Shown one piece after another: positions 50,612 to 60,158 of a stretch of 64,000 nucleotides of DNA; within the stretch, counting starts at the first letter, position 1, and each line of letters opens with the position of its first letter. The position numbers and the translations under genes were made by a program. Source of the stretch: G020348385 sp964538085 (lineage in GTDB: Bacteria; Acidobacteriota; Aminicenantia; Aminicenantales; Aminicenantaceae); contig CAZIDF010000006.1 of assembly GCA_964538085.1 (NCBI GenBank), positions 114,824 to 178,823 on the forward strand, in the 5' to 3' direction. Under the pieces are notes generated by a model that made no database searches, was not told where the DNA came from, and worked only from the letters and a program-made list of their open reading frames with translations.

Positions 50612-53425
50612 ATGTCGCACAAATCTTTCTTAAAATTCCATACCATTGTTTTTTTGTTCTTGGGCATCTTTTTGATCATATCCCCATCCCAATCGGCTCA
50701 GAAAAAAATCTTGACCTTCCAAGATGTCATGAAATTCAAAGAAATTCGTGGTCCATTGATTTCCGAGGATGGATCGTGGATAACTTACGGAACCGAACCC
50801 GACAGAGGAGATGGGGAAGCCGTCGTGTTTGGCCTGAAAAATAACGTTAAATATGGTGTCGAGGGAGGCAGCCAGCCTCAATTCACAAAAGATGCGAAGT
50901 GGGTAGCCATGATCGTGAAGCCCAAAGCCGTGGAAATAGAAAAGGCTCCCAAGGACAGGCCCAAACAGGGCATGGCCATCCTGGGAACAGCGACAGGCGA
51001 AATAACCTCTTTCGAAAAGGTGCAGAACTTTGCTCTCTCGGAAGATTCCCGTTGGATCGCTTATCTTCATCATAAAGAGGAGGAAAAACCCGAACAAAAG
51101 GAGGATGCGGCTTCTCCAGAAAAAAAATCGACGGCAGAATCGAAAAAACAAGCAGACAAAAAAACCGGGGGTCTTTTGATCCTTCACCAATTGGCGACCG
51201 GCAATGAAAAGGAGATTCCTCATGTGTTGGCCTATTCTTTTGACGTCGCCTCTAAATACCTGGCATTCACCGTATCCAGTCCGGATGGAAGCGAAGATGG
51301 CCTTTATTATCTGGACTTGACTCAGAACTCACCTGGACCAAATCCGATTGCCCAACATGAAGGCATGCTGGTTTCAGGGCTTGCCTGGACTGAAAAGGGG
51401 AGCCGCCTGGCTTTCCTGGCCAGCACGGTTGAAGATGAGGGGTGCTTTTCCCTTTGGATATGGGACGGAAATACAAAGGAAAAGACATCGGCGGTGGCGG
51501 CAAAAGGGGCTCCAGATGGGTGGATGATCCCCGAAGAGAATCGGATTTCTTGGAGCAAAGACGGCAAACGCCTGTTTTTCGGTTTCAAGCCCCTGGAGAT
51601 TCATCAGGCCACACAGAAACCGGAGGAGACGGAAGGGAAAAAGGACATCAGCGAATCAGACCTTTTCGACACCAAAGAGATCCTCGAAAAAAGAGAGGTG
51701 GATGTATGGCACTGGAACGACCCATTGATCAAAACCAACGATAAGATCCAGTGGTCGCGAACCAAAGACCGAACATATATGGCGGTATACCATGTGGATT
51801 CTGAACGTTTTGTGCAGCTTGCCGACAGAGAAATGCCCGAGATAGAGCTGAATGAAAATCCAGATTTTGCCCTAGGTCGTTCCAACATCCCTTACCAAAA
51901 GGAGATCACATGGTACGGCGAACTTGAGGATCTTTATCTCGTGAATTTAAAGGATGGCAAACGTCAGAAATTCGCTTCAAAACTCGAGGATCGGTCGGTT
52001 CTTTCTCCTGGAGGCCGATATGTCGCCTATTTTAATGAGAAACACTGGTATCTGTTTGACCAACAAACCGGAAAAACTATCAACTTGACAGAAAAGGTCG
52101 ATGTGCCTTTTTATGACGAAGATCACGATTTCCCACAAATGGCCCCCAGCTACAGGACAGCGGGATGGGGAAAGGATGATGAGTTTGTTCTGATCTATGA
52201 CAAATACGACATCTGGCAGTTCATGACTGCCGATGGCGAAGCAAAGAATATCACCGGAGGCAAAGGCCGCCAGACCGGGATGACCTTCCGCGTGTTGAGA
52301 TTAGACCGGGAAAAACAAACCTTCGAAAAGGACGAAAAACTTTGGCTGTCCTCCTACCACAACACAAAAAAGAACCATGGTTTTTATTCCTGTGAGATCG
52401 GAAAAGGCACTGTGACACGGCTATTGGAGGAAAACAAAAAATTCCAATTCCGTGCCAAGGCGAAAAACGCCGATGTCCTGATGTACACGCGCGAGAGCTT
52501 CGAGGAGTTTCCCGATCTGTGGGTGGCCGATTCGAAATTTTCCTCGCCGAAAAAGATCTCCGATGTCAATCCCCAGATCGAAGAGTTTGCCTGGGGAAAA
52601 CCCGAGCTTGTGGAGTGGAACAGCATAGACGGCATTCCTTTGCAGGGAGTCTTGATCAAACCTGCCAACTATGAGGAAGGGAAGCGTTATCCTGTGATCG
52701 TGTATTTTTATCACTTTTTCTCCGAGAGAATGTATGAATTCAACCAGATGAGGGTGAACCACCGGCCGAATTTTCCGTTTTACGCCAGCAACGGATATGC
52801 CATATTCCTGCCGGATGTATGGTTCGACATCGGCCATCCGGGATATTCGTCCACCAAGTGTTTGGTTCCCGGAGTGCAGAAACTGATCGATATGGGTGTG
52901 GCCGACCCCAAGGGCATCGGTCTTCACGGCCATTCGTGGAGTGGTTACCAGACGGCCTTTGTGATCACCCAGACAAATATTTTTTCAGCCGCTGTGGCCG
53001 GCGCTCCGGTTTCGAACATGACCAGCGCCTACAGCGGCATCCGTTGGGAATCCGGAATGGCCCGGCAGATGCAGTACGAAAAACAACAGAGCCGGATCGG
53101 CGGCAGCTTGTGGGAATATCCGGAACGCTACATCGAGAACTCTCCCGTGTTTTTTGCCGACCGCATCCAGACGCCTTTGCTCATCCAGTTCGGGGATGAG
53201 GACGGAGCTGTGCCCTGGTACCAGGGCATCGAGCTTTATCTGGCCATGCGGCGGCTTCAAAAAGACTGCATTTTCCTCCAGTACCGCGGCGAGCCCCATC
53301 ACCTCCAAAAATATCCGAACAAGCTGGACTACTCGATCAAGATGAAAGAGTACTTCGATCACTACCTCAAAGGCATGCCGGCTCCGGATTGGATCACAAA
53401 AGGCGTGCCTTACCTTGGGAAGTAA
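50612..53425 (+). CDS. Secreted S9-family prolyl oligopeptidase-like serine peptidase
   Basis: A 937-residue exported peptidase with a signal peptide (IVFLFLGIFLIISPSQSAQ). An N-terminal beta-propeller-like region includes a Lys/Glu-rich insert at about residues 154-189. The C-terminal alpha/beta-hydrolase has LHGHSWSGYQTAF, with the nucleophile likely Ser775. Asp falls in FGDEDGAVPW and His in GEPHHL. The family usually has GHSWGGY, so Ser777 replaces a Gly. It would cleave oligopeptides outside the cytoplasm. The start at 50612 is set by AAAAGGAG upstream and the signal peptide. A possible promoter, TTGCCT-17-TATAAG, lies near 50509-50537. Confidence 0.9.
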   Translation: MSHKSFLKFHTIVFLFLGIFLIISPSQSAQKKILTFQDVMKFKEIRGPLISEDGSWITYGTEPDRGDGEAVVFGLKNNVKYGVEGGSQPQFTKDAKWVAMIVKPKAVEIEKAPKDRPKQGMAILGTATGEITSFEKVQNFALSEDSRWIAYLHHKEEEKPEQKEDAASPEKKSTAESKKQADKKTGGLLILHQLATGNEKEIPHVLAYSFDVASKYLAFTVSSPDGSEDGLYYLDLTQNSPGPNPIAQHEGMLVSGLAWTEKGSRLAFLASTVEDEGCFSLWIWDGNTKEKTSAVAAKGAPDGWMIPEENRISWSKDGKRLFFGFKPLEIHQATQKPEETEGKKDISESDLFDTKEILEKREVDVWHWNDPLIKTNDKIQWSRTKDRTYMAVYHVDSERFVQLADREMPEIELNENPDFALGRSNIPYQKEITWYGELEDLYLVNLKDGKRQKFASKLEDRSVLSPGGRYVAYFNEKHWYLFDQQTGKTINLTEKVDVPFYDEDHDFPQMAPSYRTAGWGKDDEFVLIYDKYDIWQFMTADGEAKNITGGKGRQTGMTFRVLRLDREKQTFEKDEKLWLSSYHNTKKNHGFYSCEIGKGTVTRLLEENKKFQFRAKAKNADVLMYTRESFEEFPDLWVADSKFSSPKKISDVNPQIEEFAWGKPELVEWNSIDGIPLQGVLIKPANYEEGKRYPVIVYFYHFFSERMYEFNQMRVNHRPNFPFYASNGYAIFLPDVWFDIGHPGYSSTKCLVPGVQKLIDMGVADPKGIGLHGHSWSGYQTAFVITQTNIFSAAVAGAPVSNMTSAYSGIRWESGMARQMQYEKQQSRIGGSLWEYPERYIENSPVFFADRIQTPLLIQFGDEDGAVPWYQGIELYLAMRRLQKDCIFLQYRGEPHHLQKYPNKLDYSIKMKEYFDHYLKGMPAPDWITKGVPYLGK

Positions 53426-53484
53426 GATGCATCCATAAAACCATGAGAAAGAAACAGCCGGGGCAACTGAAACGTCAGGCCGGT

Positions 53485-53542
53485 GATTTTCCCCAGCGAG
53501 GAAAATCCCCTTATTCCTCGGCTCGCTCTCCTCTTCGAGGAA
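53485..53542 (+). terminator. Two tandem hairpins after the S9 peptidase gene
   Basis: GATTTTCC/GGAAAATC (53485-53507, 7-nt loop) is followed by TTCCTCG/CGAGGAA (53514-53542, 15-nt loop). Neither has a T-run. They may end the S9 transcript or shield its 3' end. The remaining 53426-53699 interval has no supported gene. Confidence 0.4.
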
Positions 53543-53639
53543 CCGTGCCTGCTCGCCTCCGGATGCCTTCCTCTTCAGATCCCCCTGCTGTTTTAATAAC
53601 ATCATGGTTTTATGTGAGTTTCCTGATTATAAGACCTTC

Positions 53640-53668
53640 ATGACAACATGGTTCTGAGTTTGTATAAT
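53640..53668 (+). promoter_or_regulatory. Sigma-70 promoter of the M14 peptidase gene
   Basis: ATGACA (53640-53645) and TATAAT (53663-53668) are separated by 17 bp. The start point would be about 25 bp before the ATG at 53700, which has GGAGAG as ribosome-binding site. Confidence 0.6.
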
Positions 53669-53699
53669 ACGATAACATAATCCTTAAAAGGAGAGAGTC

Positions 53700-56228
53700 A
53701 TGACAAGAAGAAAAATTTGGAATTTTCTCCTGCTCTTTCTGTTGTGCGTGCCGATATTGTCGGCTCAAGTCACCAGCCCTGAGGAGTTTTTAGGCTTTAC
53801 GGTAGGTGCTGAAAAAAAATTGGCCGATATGATTCAGATCGTCGAATATTTTCAATTGCTGGACGAGCAGAGCGACAGGATCCTGGTTCAGGAAGTCGGA
53901 AAAACGACGGAAGGGAACCCGTTTATCGTGGCTATCATCACGTCAGAGAAAAACCAAAAAGATCTGGAAAAATACCGGGAATACCAAAATCTGCTGGCCG
54001 ATCCGCGGAAGATCTCGGAGGAGGAAGCCCAAACAATGATCGCCGATGGCAAAGCCATCGTGATGGTCAACTGTTCCATCCATGCCTCAGAGATCGGGGC
54101 CAGCCAGATGTCGTTGGAGCTGGCGTATGACCTGGCGACGAAAAATGATCCCACGACCAGAGAAATCCTGGACAACGTCATCCTCCTCCTCACGCCGATG
54201 CACAACCCGGATGGGATCCAGATGGTGGCGGAATGGTACCGGAAATATTTGGGCACAAAATACGAGGGGGGACGGATGCCCTGGCTCTACCAAAAGTATG
54301 TGGGGCATGACAACAACCGCGACTGGTACATGTTCACCCAGAAGGAAACCCAGCTCACCCTGGAGGTCCACAATGCCTGGCATCCGCAGGTCATCGTGGA
54401 CATGCACCAGATGGGGAGCCGGGGAGCGAGGCTTTTTGTTCCTCCCTATGTCGACCCGTACGAACCCAACATCGATCCCATTCTTCGCCAAGAGGTAGCC
54501 ATGATGGGGACATTTATAGCCACAGAATTGACGGCCCAGGGGAAGGGAGGAGTGGCCCACAGCATCGGATTCGATGCCTGGACGCCGGCGCGGGCCTACC
54601 ACCATTATCATGGGGGGATCCGGATCCTGACCGAGGCGGCAAGTGTCCAGGTAGCAACACCCATAACGATTAGAGAGGAAGACCTTTCGTCCTCGGCAAG
54701 GGAAGAATCGGTCAGTATGCCTTTGCCTTGGACGGGCGGGAAATGGTCGCTCCGGGATATCGTGGAGTATGATTATGCAGCGGCCAAGGCCGCGTTGACC
54801 AATGCCGCAAGGCTCAGGGAAAACTGGCTGCAAAATTTTTACACCATTCATAAAAAAGCGGTTACCCGCAGCGAACCACCGTATGCCTTTATCGTTCCGG
54901 CCCACCAGAGAGATCTGTCCACGGCCGTAAAAATGTTGAATGTGTTGAGGCTGGGAAAGGTGGAAATTCACAGAGCTTCCGATTCTTTTTTGGTGGAGGG
55001 GCACGAATATCCGGCGGGAAGTTACATCATCTATATAGCTCAACCCTACGGTGGATTCGCCAAGACTCTTTTGGAAAGGCAGGTTTATCCGGAGATCCGG
55101 GAAACACCTGGAGGCCCTCTGAAGACTCCGTATGATGTGGTGGGCCATACATTGCCCCTCTTGATGGGAGTGGATGTGGTCCAGGCCGAAAAGCCTTTCC
55201 AGGTGGAGGCAATGCTTCTCGATAAGATAGATGCACCCCGAGGAAAATGTAATGCTGTGGAAAGTGCCTATGGTTACGCTTGGGGGCATGCCACCAATGA
55301 CGACATCGTGGCGCTAAACAGGTTGGCGGCAAAAGGGCACTCTATCTTTTGGACGGCTGAAAAGTTCCAGGCCAACGGAAAAACCTATGATGAGGGGACG
55401 ATGATCGTCCAAAACAGAGAGGGTCTGCTGGATGACATCCAGTCTATCGTTCAAGAGCTTTGGGTCTGTTTCGATGGGTTGTGGGCCGATCCGAAGGTGA
55501 AGACCTATATCCTGAAGGAACCGCGCGTGGGTCTATACAAGAGCTGGACCGCCTCGATGGACGAGGGATGGACGCGATGGGTTCTGGAGCAATACGAAAT
55601 CCCCCACATGAGCGTTTTTGACGAAGAGATCCGGAAAGGAAATTTAAACGATATCTTCGATGTGATCATCATCCCCGATCTCGGAGAGAATGCCATCATC
55701 AAAGGAGTGCCGGAGACAGCGATCCCTTCAGAATATGCTGGCGGGATCGGTGAAGTGGGGCTGCAAAATCTCATCGACTTCGTAAAAAACGGGGGCACCG
55801 TGATCACCCTGAACGGAGGTGCCGATTTTGCGATCAAGCATTTTCACTTGGGAGTGGAGAACGGTGTGCGCGGATTGAACCGGAGGGAGTTTTTTATCCC
55901 GGGTTCGATCCTAGAGGTCCTGAACGATAACTCTCATCCGATCGCGTATGGATTCGAGAGAGGAACAGCGCTTTTCTACCGAACAAGCCCTGCTTTTGTC
56001 GCGCACGAGGGACATTGTGTGGTCAAGTACCCGACCGAGACCCTGCTGAGCGGCTGGTCGACAGGAGACCAACATCTGATCGACAAAGCCGCCATCGTGG
56101 ATGTGCCGTTCGGCAAGGGCAAAGTCATCCTGATCGGATTTCCCGTGGTCTACCGCGGCCAATCCCATGGCACGTTCCGCTACCTGTTCAACGCCATCTA
56201 CTACGGCTCTGCTAAACTGGCCGAGTAG
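53700..56228 (+). CDS. Secreted M14-family zinc carboxypeptidase-like protein
   Basis: An 842-residue exported protein with a signal peptide (FLLLFLLCVPILSAQ). The M14 domain carries zinc ligands in NCSIHASEIGAS (His128, Glu131) and a later His in VIVDMHQMGSRG. Substrate-binding PDGIQM and NNRDWYMFTQKET are also present. The C-terminal half, from about residue 430, looks like a class I glutamine-amidotransferase-type or DUF4350-like fold (VIIPDLGENAIIKG, LIDFVKNGGTVITLNG). It probably removes C-terminal residues from external peptides. Confidence 0.87.
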   Translation: MTRRKIWNFLLLFLLCVPILSAQVTSPEEFLGFTVGAEKKLADMIQIVEYFQLLDEQSDRILVQEVGKTTEGNPFIVAIITSEKNQKDLEKYREYQNLLADPRKISEEEAQTMIADGKAIVMVNCSIHASEIGASQMSLELAYDLATKNDPTTREILDNVILLLTPMHNPDGIQMVAEWYRKYLGTKYEGGRMPWLYQKYVGHDNNRDWYMFTQKETQLTLEVHNAWHPQVIVDMHQMGSRGARLFVPPYVDPYEPNIDPILRQEVAMMGTFIATELTAQGKGGVAHSIGFDAWTPARAYHHYHGGIRILTEAASVQVATPITIREEDLSSSAREESVSMPLPWTGGKWSLRDIVEYDYAAAKAALTNAARLRENWLQNFYTIHKKAVTRSEPPYAFIVPAHQRDLSTAVKMLNVLRLGKVEIHRASDSFLVEGHEYPAGSYIIYIAQPYGGFAKTLLERQVYPEIRETPGGPLKTPYDVVGHTLPLLMGVDVVQAEKPFQVEAMLLDKIDAPRGKCNAVESAYGYAWGHATNDDIVALNRLAAKGHSIFWTAEKFQANGKTYDEGTMIVQNREGLLDDIQSIVQELWVCFDGLWADPKVKTYILKEPRVGLYKSWTASMDEGWTRWVLEQYEIPHMSVFDEEIRKGNLNDIFDVIIIPDLGENAIIKGVPETAIPSEYAGGIGEVGLQNLIDFVKNGGTVITLNGGADFAIKHFHLGVENGVRGLNRREFFIPGSILEVLNDNSHPIAYGFERGTALFYRTSPAFVAHEGHCVVKYPTETLLSGWSTGDQHLIDKAAIVDVPFGKGKVILIGFPVVYRGQSHGTFRYLFNAIYYGSAKLAE

Positions 56229-56319
56229 AAATATTGTCAGTGCAAGCGCAGTGAAGCAATCTCCTGCGGTTGTTGCTGTCCTTCGCAATGGCTGATACAA
56301 TTCTATAAAGGAGGGATAA

Positions 56320-57066
56320 ATGAATAAAGCCATTATTTTTGCTGTCTCCTTTTTTGTATTGCTAGGCTTAGCCAATCTCCGTCTCCATGCTGAAGAAGTC
56401 ACCTTTAAATGGTTCGGCCAGAGCTGTTTTTTGATCGAAACATCACAAAACACGCGAATAATCACAGATCCTATGAAGATGGGTTCTTACATGATCCCCG
56501 AAGATATAAAGCCAGACATAGTGACGGTCTCTCACGAGCACTTCGATCACAACCAGGTGGATGTCGTATCGGGCAAGCCGGAAGTTCTCAGAGGACTGAC
56601 TTCTGGCGGTGCAGACTTCGCTGCGATCGACCAGAAAATAAAGGACGTCAGGATTTATACTGTTCCATCTTATCATGATAAAACCCAGGGTTCACAACGC
56701 GGCAAAAACGCCATCTTTGTCTTCGAATTCGACGGGATAAAAGTGGTCCACCTCGGGGACTTAGGGGATTCTCTTGCCCCGGCAAGCGTTCAAAAGATCG
56801 GGGCCGTCGATGTCGTGATGATCCCAGTCGGAGGAACCTATACGATATTCGGGAAAGAGGCAGACCATGTGATTTCCCAGCTCAACCCGAAATTGATCGT
56901 CTTCCCGATGCATTTCAAGACTGATTCTGCCAGTTTTTTACCCTATTCGGGAAAGGACTACACAAAGGACAAACAGAACGTGAAAAAAGTCGACGGCAAT
57001 ACCTTCAAGCTCGATCTGAATGAAACCGGTGATAACCTGACATATGTGGTGTTGAATTACAAGTGA
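56320..57066 (+). CDS. Exported MBL-fold (UlaG-like) metallohydrolase
   Basis: A 248-residue exported member of the metallo-beta-lactamase fold. The signal is IIFAVSFFVLLGLANLRLHA. The metal motif HxHxDH is SHEHFDHNQV (His72, His74, Asp76, His77). Further on, VVHLGDLGD and VVMIPVGGTYTI are as in UlaG/UPF0173 proteins, which lack the lid of true beta-lactamases. The substrate is unknown. It has AAAGGAGGG upstream and overlaps the next gene by 4 bp (GTGA). Confidence 0.88.
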   Translation: MNKAIIFAVSFFVLLGLANLRLHAEEVTFKWFGQSCFLIETSQNTRIITDPMKMGSYMIPEDIKPDIVTVSHEHFDHNQVDVVSGKPEVLRGLTSGGADFAAIDQKIKDVRIYTVPSYHDKTQGSQRGKNAIFVFEFDGIKVVHLGDLGDSLAPASVQKIGAVDVVMIPVGGTYTIFGKEADHVISQLNPKLIVFPMHFKTDSASFLPYSGKDYTKDKQNVKKVDGNTFKLDLNETGDNLTYVVLNYK

Positions 57067-57530
57067 GCACATTTCCAGAGGTCAAAGGAAAAAACCTGGA
57101 AGGGAAAAACCTCCTATTGCCTCAAGACTTTGAAGGAGACATGAATTTAGTATTTTTGGCTTTCCAACGGGAGCAGCAACTCATGGTGAACACCTGGCTC
57201 CCGACAGCCGATCTTCTCGAAAACATTTACCCTGAGCTCAAGTACTATGAATTACCCACTATCTCCCGATTGAATCCCTTCGTTCGCTGGTTCATCAACA
57301 CCGGGATGCGTTCGGGTATTAAAGACTCGAAATCCCGGAGCAAAACGATTACGCTATATCTGGACAAAGGGCCATTTTGTAAAGCATTGGGAATTCCCAA
57401 AGAAGACAACATCTACATTCTGGTGGTGGAAAAACAGGGAAAAGTCATCTGGCGGTCAGAGGGCCCCTGCGATGTAGAAAAAGCGAAAAATCTCAGCGAT
57501 TTTCTAAAAAAGTCATTAGAACGGTCATAA
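57063..57530 (+). CDS. ATP10-like / thioredoxin-fold protein
   Basis: A 155-residue protein starting with GTG at 57063, inside the stop of the MBL gene. FINTGMRSGIKDSKSRSKTI, TLYLDKGPFCKAL and ILVVEKQGKVIWRSEG follow the pattern of ATP10 proteins, mitochondrial F1Fo-ATPase assembly factors with a thioredoxin-like fold. There is no CxxC active site. Bacterial ATP10-like proteins are poorly known. Coupling to an MBL enzyme gives no clear role. There is no signal peptide. Confidence 0.6.
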   Translation: MSTFPEVKGKNLEGKNLLLPQDFEGDMNLVFLAFQREQQLMVNTWLPTADLLENIYPELKYYELPTISRLNPFVRWFINTGMRSGIKDSKSRSKTITLYLDKGPFCKALGIPKEDNIYILVVEKQGKVIWRSEGPCDVEKAKNLSDFLKKSLERS

Positions 57531-57649
57531 AATACTTACCCTGAAGAATTTCTCGTAAAGTTAAAATAAATCTATATAAATAAACATAAAAGCACTCTTA
57601 AATTTATCTTTATTAAATTTTTTCGACATTCTCGGTTTTAAAGCATATC

Positions 57650-57658
57650 TGCTATAAT
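57650..57658 (+). promoter_or_regulatory. Extended -10 promoter before the S8 protease gene
   Basis: TGC followed by TATAAT (57653-57658) fits TGnTATAAT. The preceding 57531-57650 is very A/T-rich. No convincing -35 box was seen. Confidence 0.5.
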
Positions 57659-57699
57659 AGTAGTTGCGAAAAACCTACTTTATCGACCAGAGAGAAACC

Positions 57700-59472
57700 A
57701 TGACCAAGACTAAGTTAATTAGGGCCATCTTCTTGATTGTATTCCTCTCCATCTGTATCACCGGCGGGTTTTCTCAGCGGGATGAAAAAATTTCCCTGAG
57801 AATGCATAGATCATTCGATAGAAACGAACAAGGGGAAAAATTTGTCGCATGGATCTATTTCAGGGACAAGGGCCCAGGAAAACTCCAGAAGATGGAGGAA
57901 ACCAGGCTGACATTGAACACAAAATCCTTGAACAGGCGCCTCCGCCATGGGTTCGAAGACCTGGTCGATGAATACGATCTCCCAGTCTACCAATCCTACC
58001 TGAATTTGATCGAACCATACGTCCATAAAATTCGACATCAGTCCCGCTGGTTGAATGCGGTATCCGTTGAAGCTACGCGGCAATCCCTCGAAATGATCTC
58101 CACGTTGCGCTCCGTAAAAAAAGTGGATGAGGTCCAAATCTACACCTACAGCGATCCGGTTGTCGAACCAGAAACAGAGCCAGCTAGCAAGACGCTTCTC
58201 GCGGGTACTTTTGCCTTCGATTATGGGGCCTCCTTTGCCCAGGTCGATCAGCTAAATGTTCCCCCTCTGCACGACTTGGGATTCAGCGGCAACGGGGTGC
58301 TGGTTTGTATGCTGGATGACGGATTCAACAATTTGGGTCATCAATCCCTTGACCACATCGACATCGTGGCTACATGGGATTTTGTAAACGGAGATCCCCG
58401 TGTATTCGACGAAGAGGGCCAGATGGGGAACGGAAATCATGGGACAAGAACCCTGGGGACCATTGCCGGATTTCAACCTGGTCAGCTGATAGGTCCCGCT
58501 TACGGGGCCAGCTTTCTGCTTGGAAAAACAGAAAACAGCGAATCGGAACGCCACATCGAAGAGGACCACTGGATCGCCGGTGCCGAATGGGCCGATACCC
58601 TTGGAGCGGATATCATTTCCAGTTCCCTGGGATACCGCGATCAATTTTCTCAAGGCGAGGGCGATTATTCTTGGCAGGATATGGATGGTGAAACCACCGT
58701 CGTTGCCCGGGGGGCTAACATCGCTGCAAGTCGGGGCATCCTGATCGTCAACAGTGCGGGAAATGAAGGAAGATCCCAGTCCGGTTTGAACACATTGGTT
58801 TCCCCATCTGACAGCGATAACGTATTGGCTGCCGGCGCTGTAAATCCCGAGGGAAACCGGGCCAATTTCAGCTCCATCGGCCCCACTGCCGATGGCCGGA
58901 TCAAACCGGATTTGATGGCCATGGGAGACCCGGTTTATTCAGCATCTCCCAACGGGCCCGCTGCATACGAGCTTGTGGATGGAACATCTTTCGCCTGCCC
59001 GCTCGTGGCCGGTGTTGCCGCATTGATCCTCGAGATCAATCCTTCCTGGACCAATCAGGATGTGATGGAAGCGATGAAAGCGACAGCCAGCGAGTCGGAA
59101 TCTCCGGACAACCTCAACGGGTGGGGTATCGTGGATGCCCAGAAAGCCGCAGCCTATCCGCTGAAGAGCATCCATCCGCCTAAGGATTTCGCGGTCTTCA
59201 GGATCCCGAATGACTATGGATTTTTCTTCCAGTTTGTGGACCAGTTGACTTGGAAGGCTAATCCTCAAAACGGGGGCCAGGTTAACTCCTATCGTGTGTA
59301 CGGGAAACAATTGGATACCCAGGACCAATCCTTCACTCTGATAACCGAAGTGGACAGCCAGACTTTCAGTATCTTGAAGAGGGGTCTCTTAGAGGGAGAA
59401 ACTTATCTGTACAAGATCATATCTGTCAACGCTTCAGGCGATGAGAGCGATCCCAACTATACCCTTCGATGA
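57700..59472 (+). CDS. Secreted subtilisin-like (S8) serine protease
   Basis: A 590-residue exported protease. The signal peptide is AIFLIVFLSICITGGFSQ. A propeptide-like region (about 25-160) precedes the catalytic triad: Asp206 in VLVCMLDDGF, His247 in GNHGTRTLG, Ser430 in GTSFACPLVAG. Asn in IVNSAGNEG supplies the oxyanion hole. The last 90 residues look like a fibronectin type III domain (SYRVYGKQLD, YLYKIISVNASGDES). The ATG at 57700 is chosen over a TTG at 57664 because of the signal peptide. It likely digests external protein. Confidence 0.93.
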   Translation: MTKTKLIRAIFLIVFLSICITGGFSQRDEKISLRMHRSFDRNEQGEKFVAWIYFRDKGPGKLQKMEETRLTLNTKSLNRRLRHGFEDLVDEYDLPVYQSYLNLIEPYVHKIRHQSRWLNAVSVEATRQSLEMISTLRSVKKVDEVQIYTYSDPVVEPETEPASKTLLAGTFAFDYGASFAQVDQLNVPPLHDLGFSGNGVLVCMLDDGFNNLGHQSLDHIDIVATWDFVNGDPRVFDEEGQMGNGNHGTRTLGTIAGFQPGQLIGPAYGASFLLGKTENSESERHIEEDHWIAGAEWADTLGADIISSSLGYRDQFSQGEGDYSWQDMDGETTVVARGANIAASRGILIVNSAGNEGRSQSGLNTLVSPSDSDNVLAAGAVNPEGNRANFSSIGPTADGRIKPDLMAMGDPVYSASPNGPAAYELVDGTSFACPLVAGVAALILEINPSWTNQDVMEAMKATASESESPDNLNGWGIVDAQKAAAYPLKSIHPPKDFAVFRIPNDYGFFFQFVDQLTWKANPQNGGQVNSYRVYGKQLDTQDQSFTLITEVDSQTFSILKRGLLEGETYLYKIISVNASGDESDPNYTLR

Positions 59473-59498
59473 CATGAAACGAAAAAAGGATTATTATA

Positions 59499-60058
59499 AT
59501 GCCGATTAAAAATATTATGAAAAGATGGTTAGTCCTCGTGCCGATGATGTTTTTCTCCGTTCAATTCAGCAGCTCTGCATGGTTCACGCTCGGTCTCAAT
59601 GGTGGATACCGCGTTCTCAACGATCCAGTGCTGGGAGAGATATACGGCGATGGATACGTGTATGAGCCTTACATCAGATATTCTGTACCCAGATTGTTAA
59701 CCCTGGAACTTGCCTACGAGGGGGGATACAAAAAAAGCGGCCCGGTCGGACTGTTCCAGGAGGACAGCACGTTGAACGTTTCCGGGCTTCAGCTTGCCGC
59801 GGTTGTTCCCATTCCTATCCTTCGCATCCAGAGGGTCAGTACATACTTTAAAGTCGGCATCGCCTATTATTTTTATAAACAGGACATCGACAGCGAGTTC
59901 GTCCGGCAAAAAGTCGATCACACCAAATGGACCACCGTTATCGGCGTGGGAATGAGTCTGCATCTTTTTAGAGGCCTATTTCTGACGGCTGAATACAAAT
60001 CCATTCCTCTCAGGGTGAAGCCGTTCGACATACAGGTGGACCTGGGCGGTTCGCGGAT
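59499..60058 (+). CDS. Predicted outer-membrane beta-barrel protein, cut by the assembly gap
   Basis: About 187 residues are visible before the run of N. It has a signal peptide (LVLVPMMFFSVQFSSSAW) and then amphipathic strands (FTLGLNGGYRVL, YVYEPYIRYSVP, LLTLELAYEGGYKKS, FKVGIAYYFYKQDI, LFLTAEYKSIPLRV). The fold is that of a small OmpW/OmpA-like barrel. The 3' end lies in the gap. It starts 26 bp after the S8 protease gene and may be in the same operon. Confidence 0.68.
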
Positions 60059-60158
60059 NNNNNNNNNNNNNNNNNNNNNNNNNNNNNNNNNNNNNNNNNN
60101 NNNNNNNNNNNNNNNNNNNNNNNNNNNNNNNNNNNNNNNNNNNNNNNNNNNNNNNNNN
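60059..60158. other. Scaffold gap (100 N)
   Basis: Exactly 100 undetermined bases, the usual placeholder for a gap of unknown size. The genes on both sides are truncated at it, so the contigs are joined but the real distance and any genes between are unknown. Confidence 0.97.

Noticed and set aside
53389..53643. An 84-codon open frame after the S9 peptidase
   Set aside because: Its start lies inside the S9 gene, its composition is low-complexity, and the DNA holds two hairpins; no homology pattern is seen.
54087..55289. A 400-codon minus-strand open frame
   Set aside because: It is antisense to the M14 carboxypeptidase and carries no recognisable domain.
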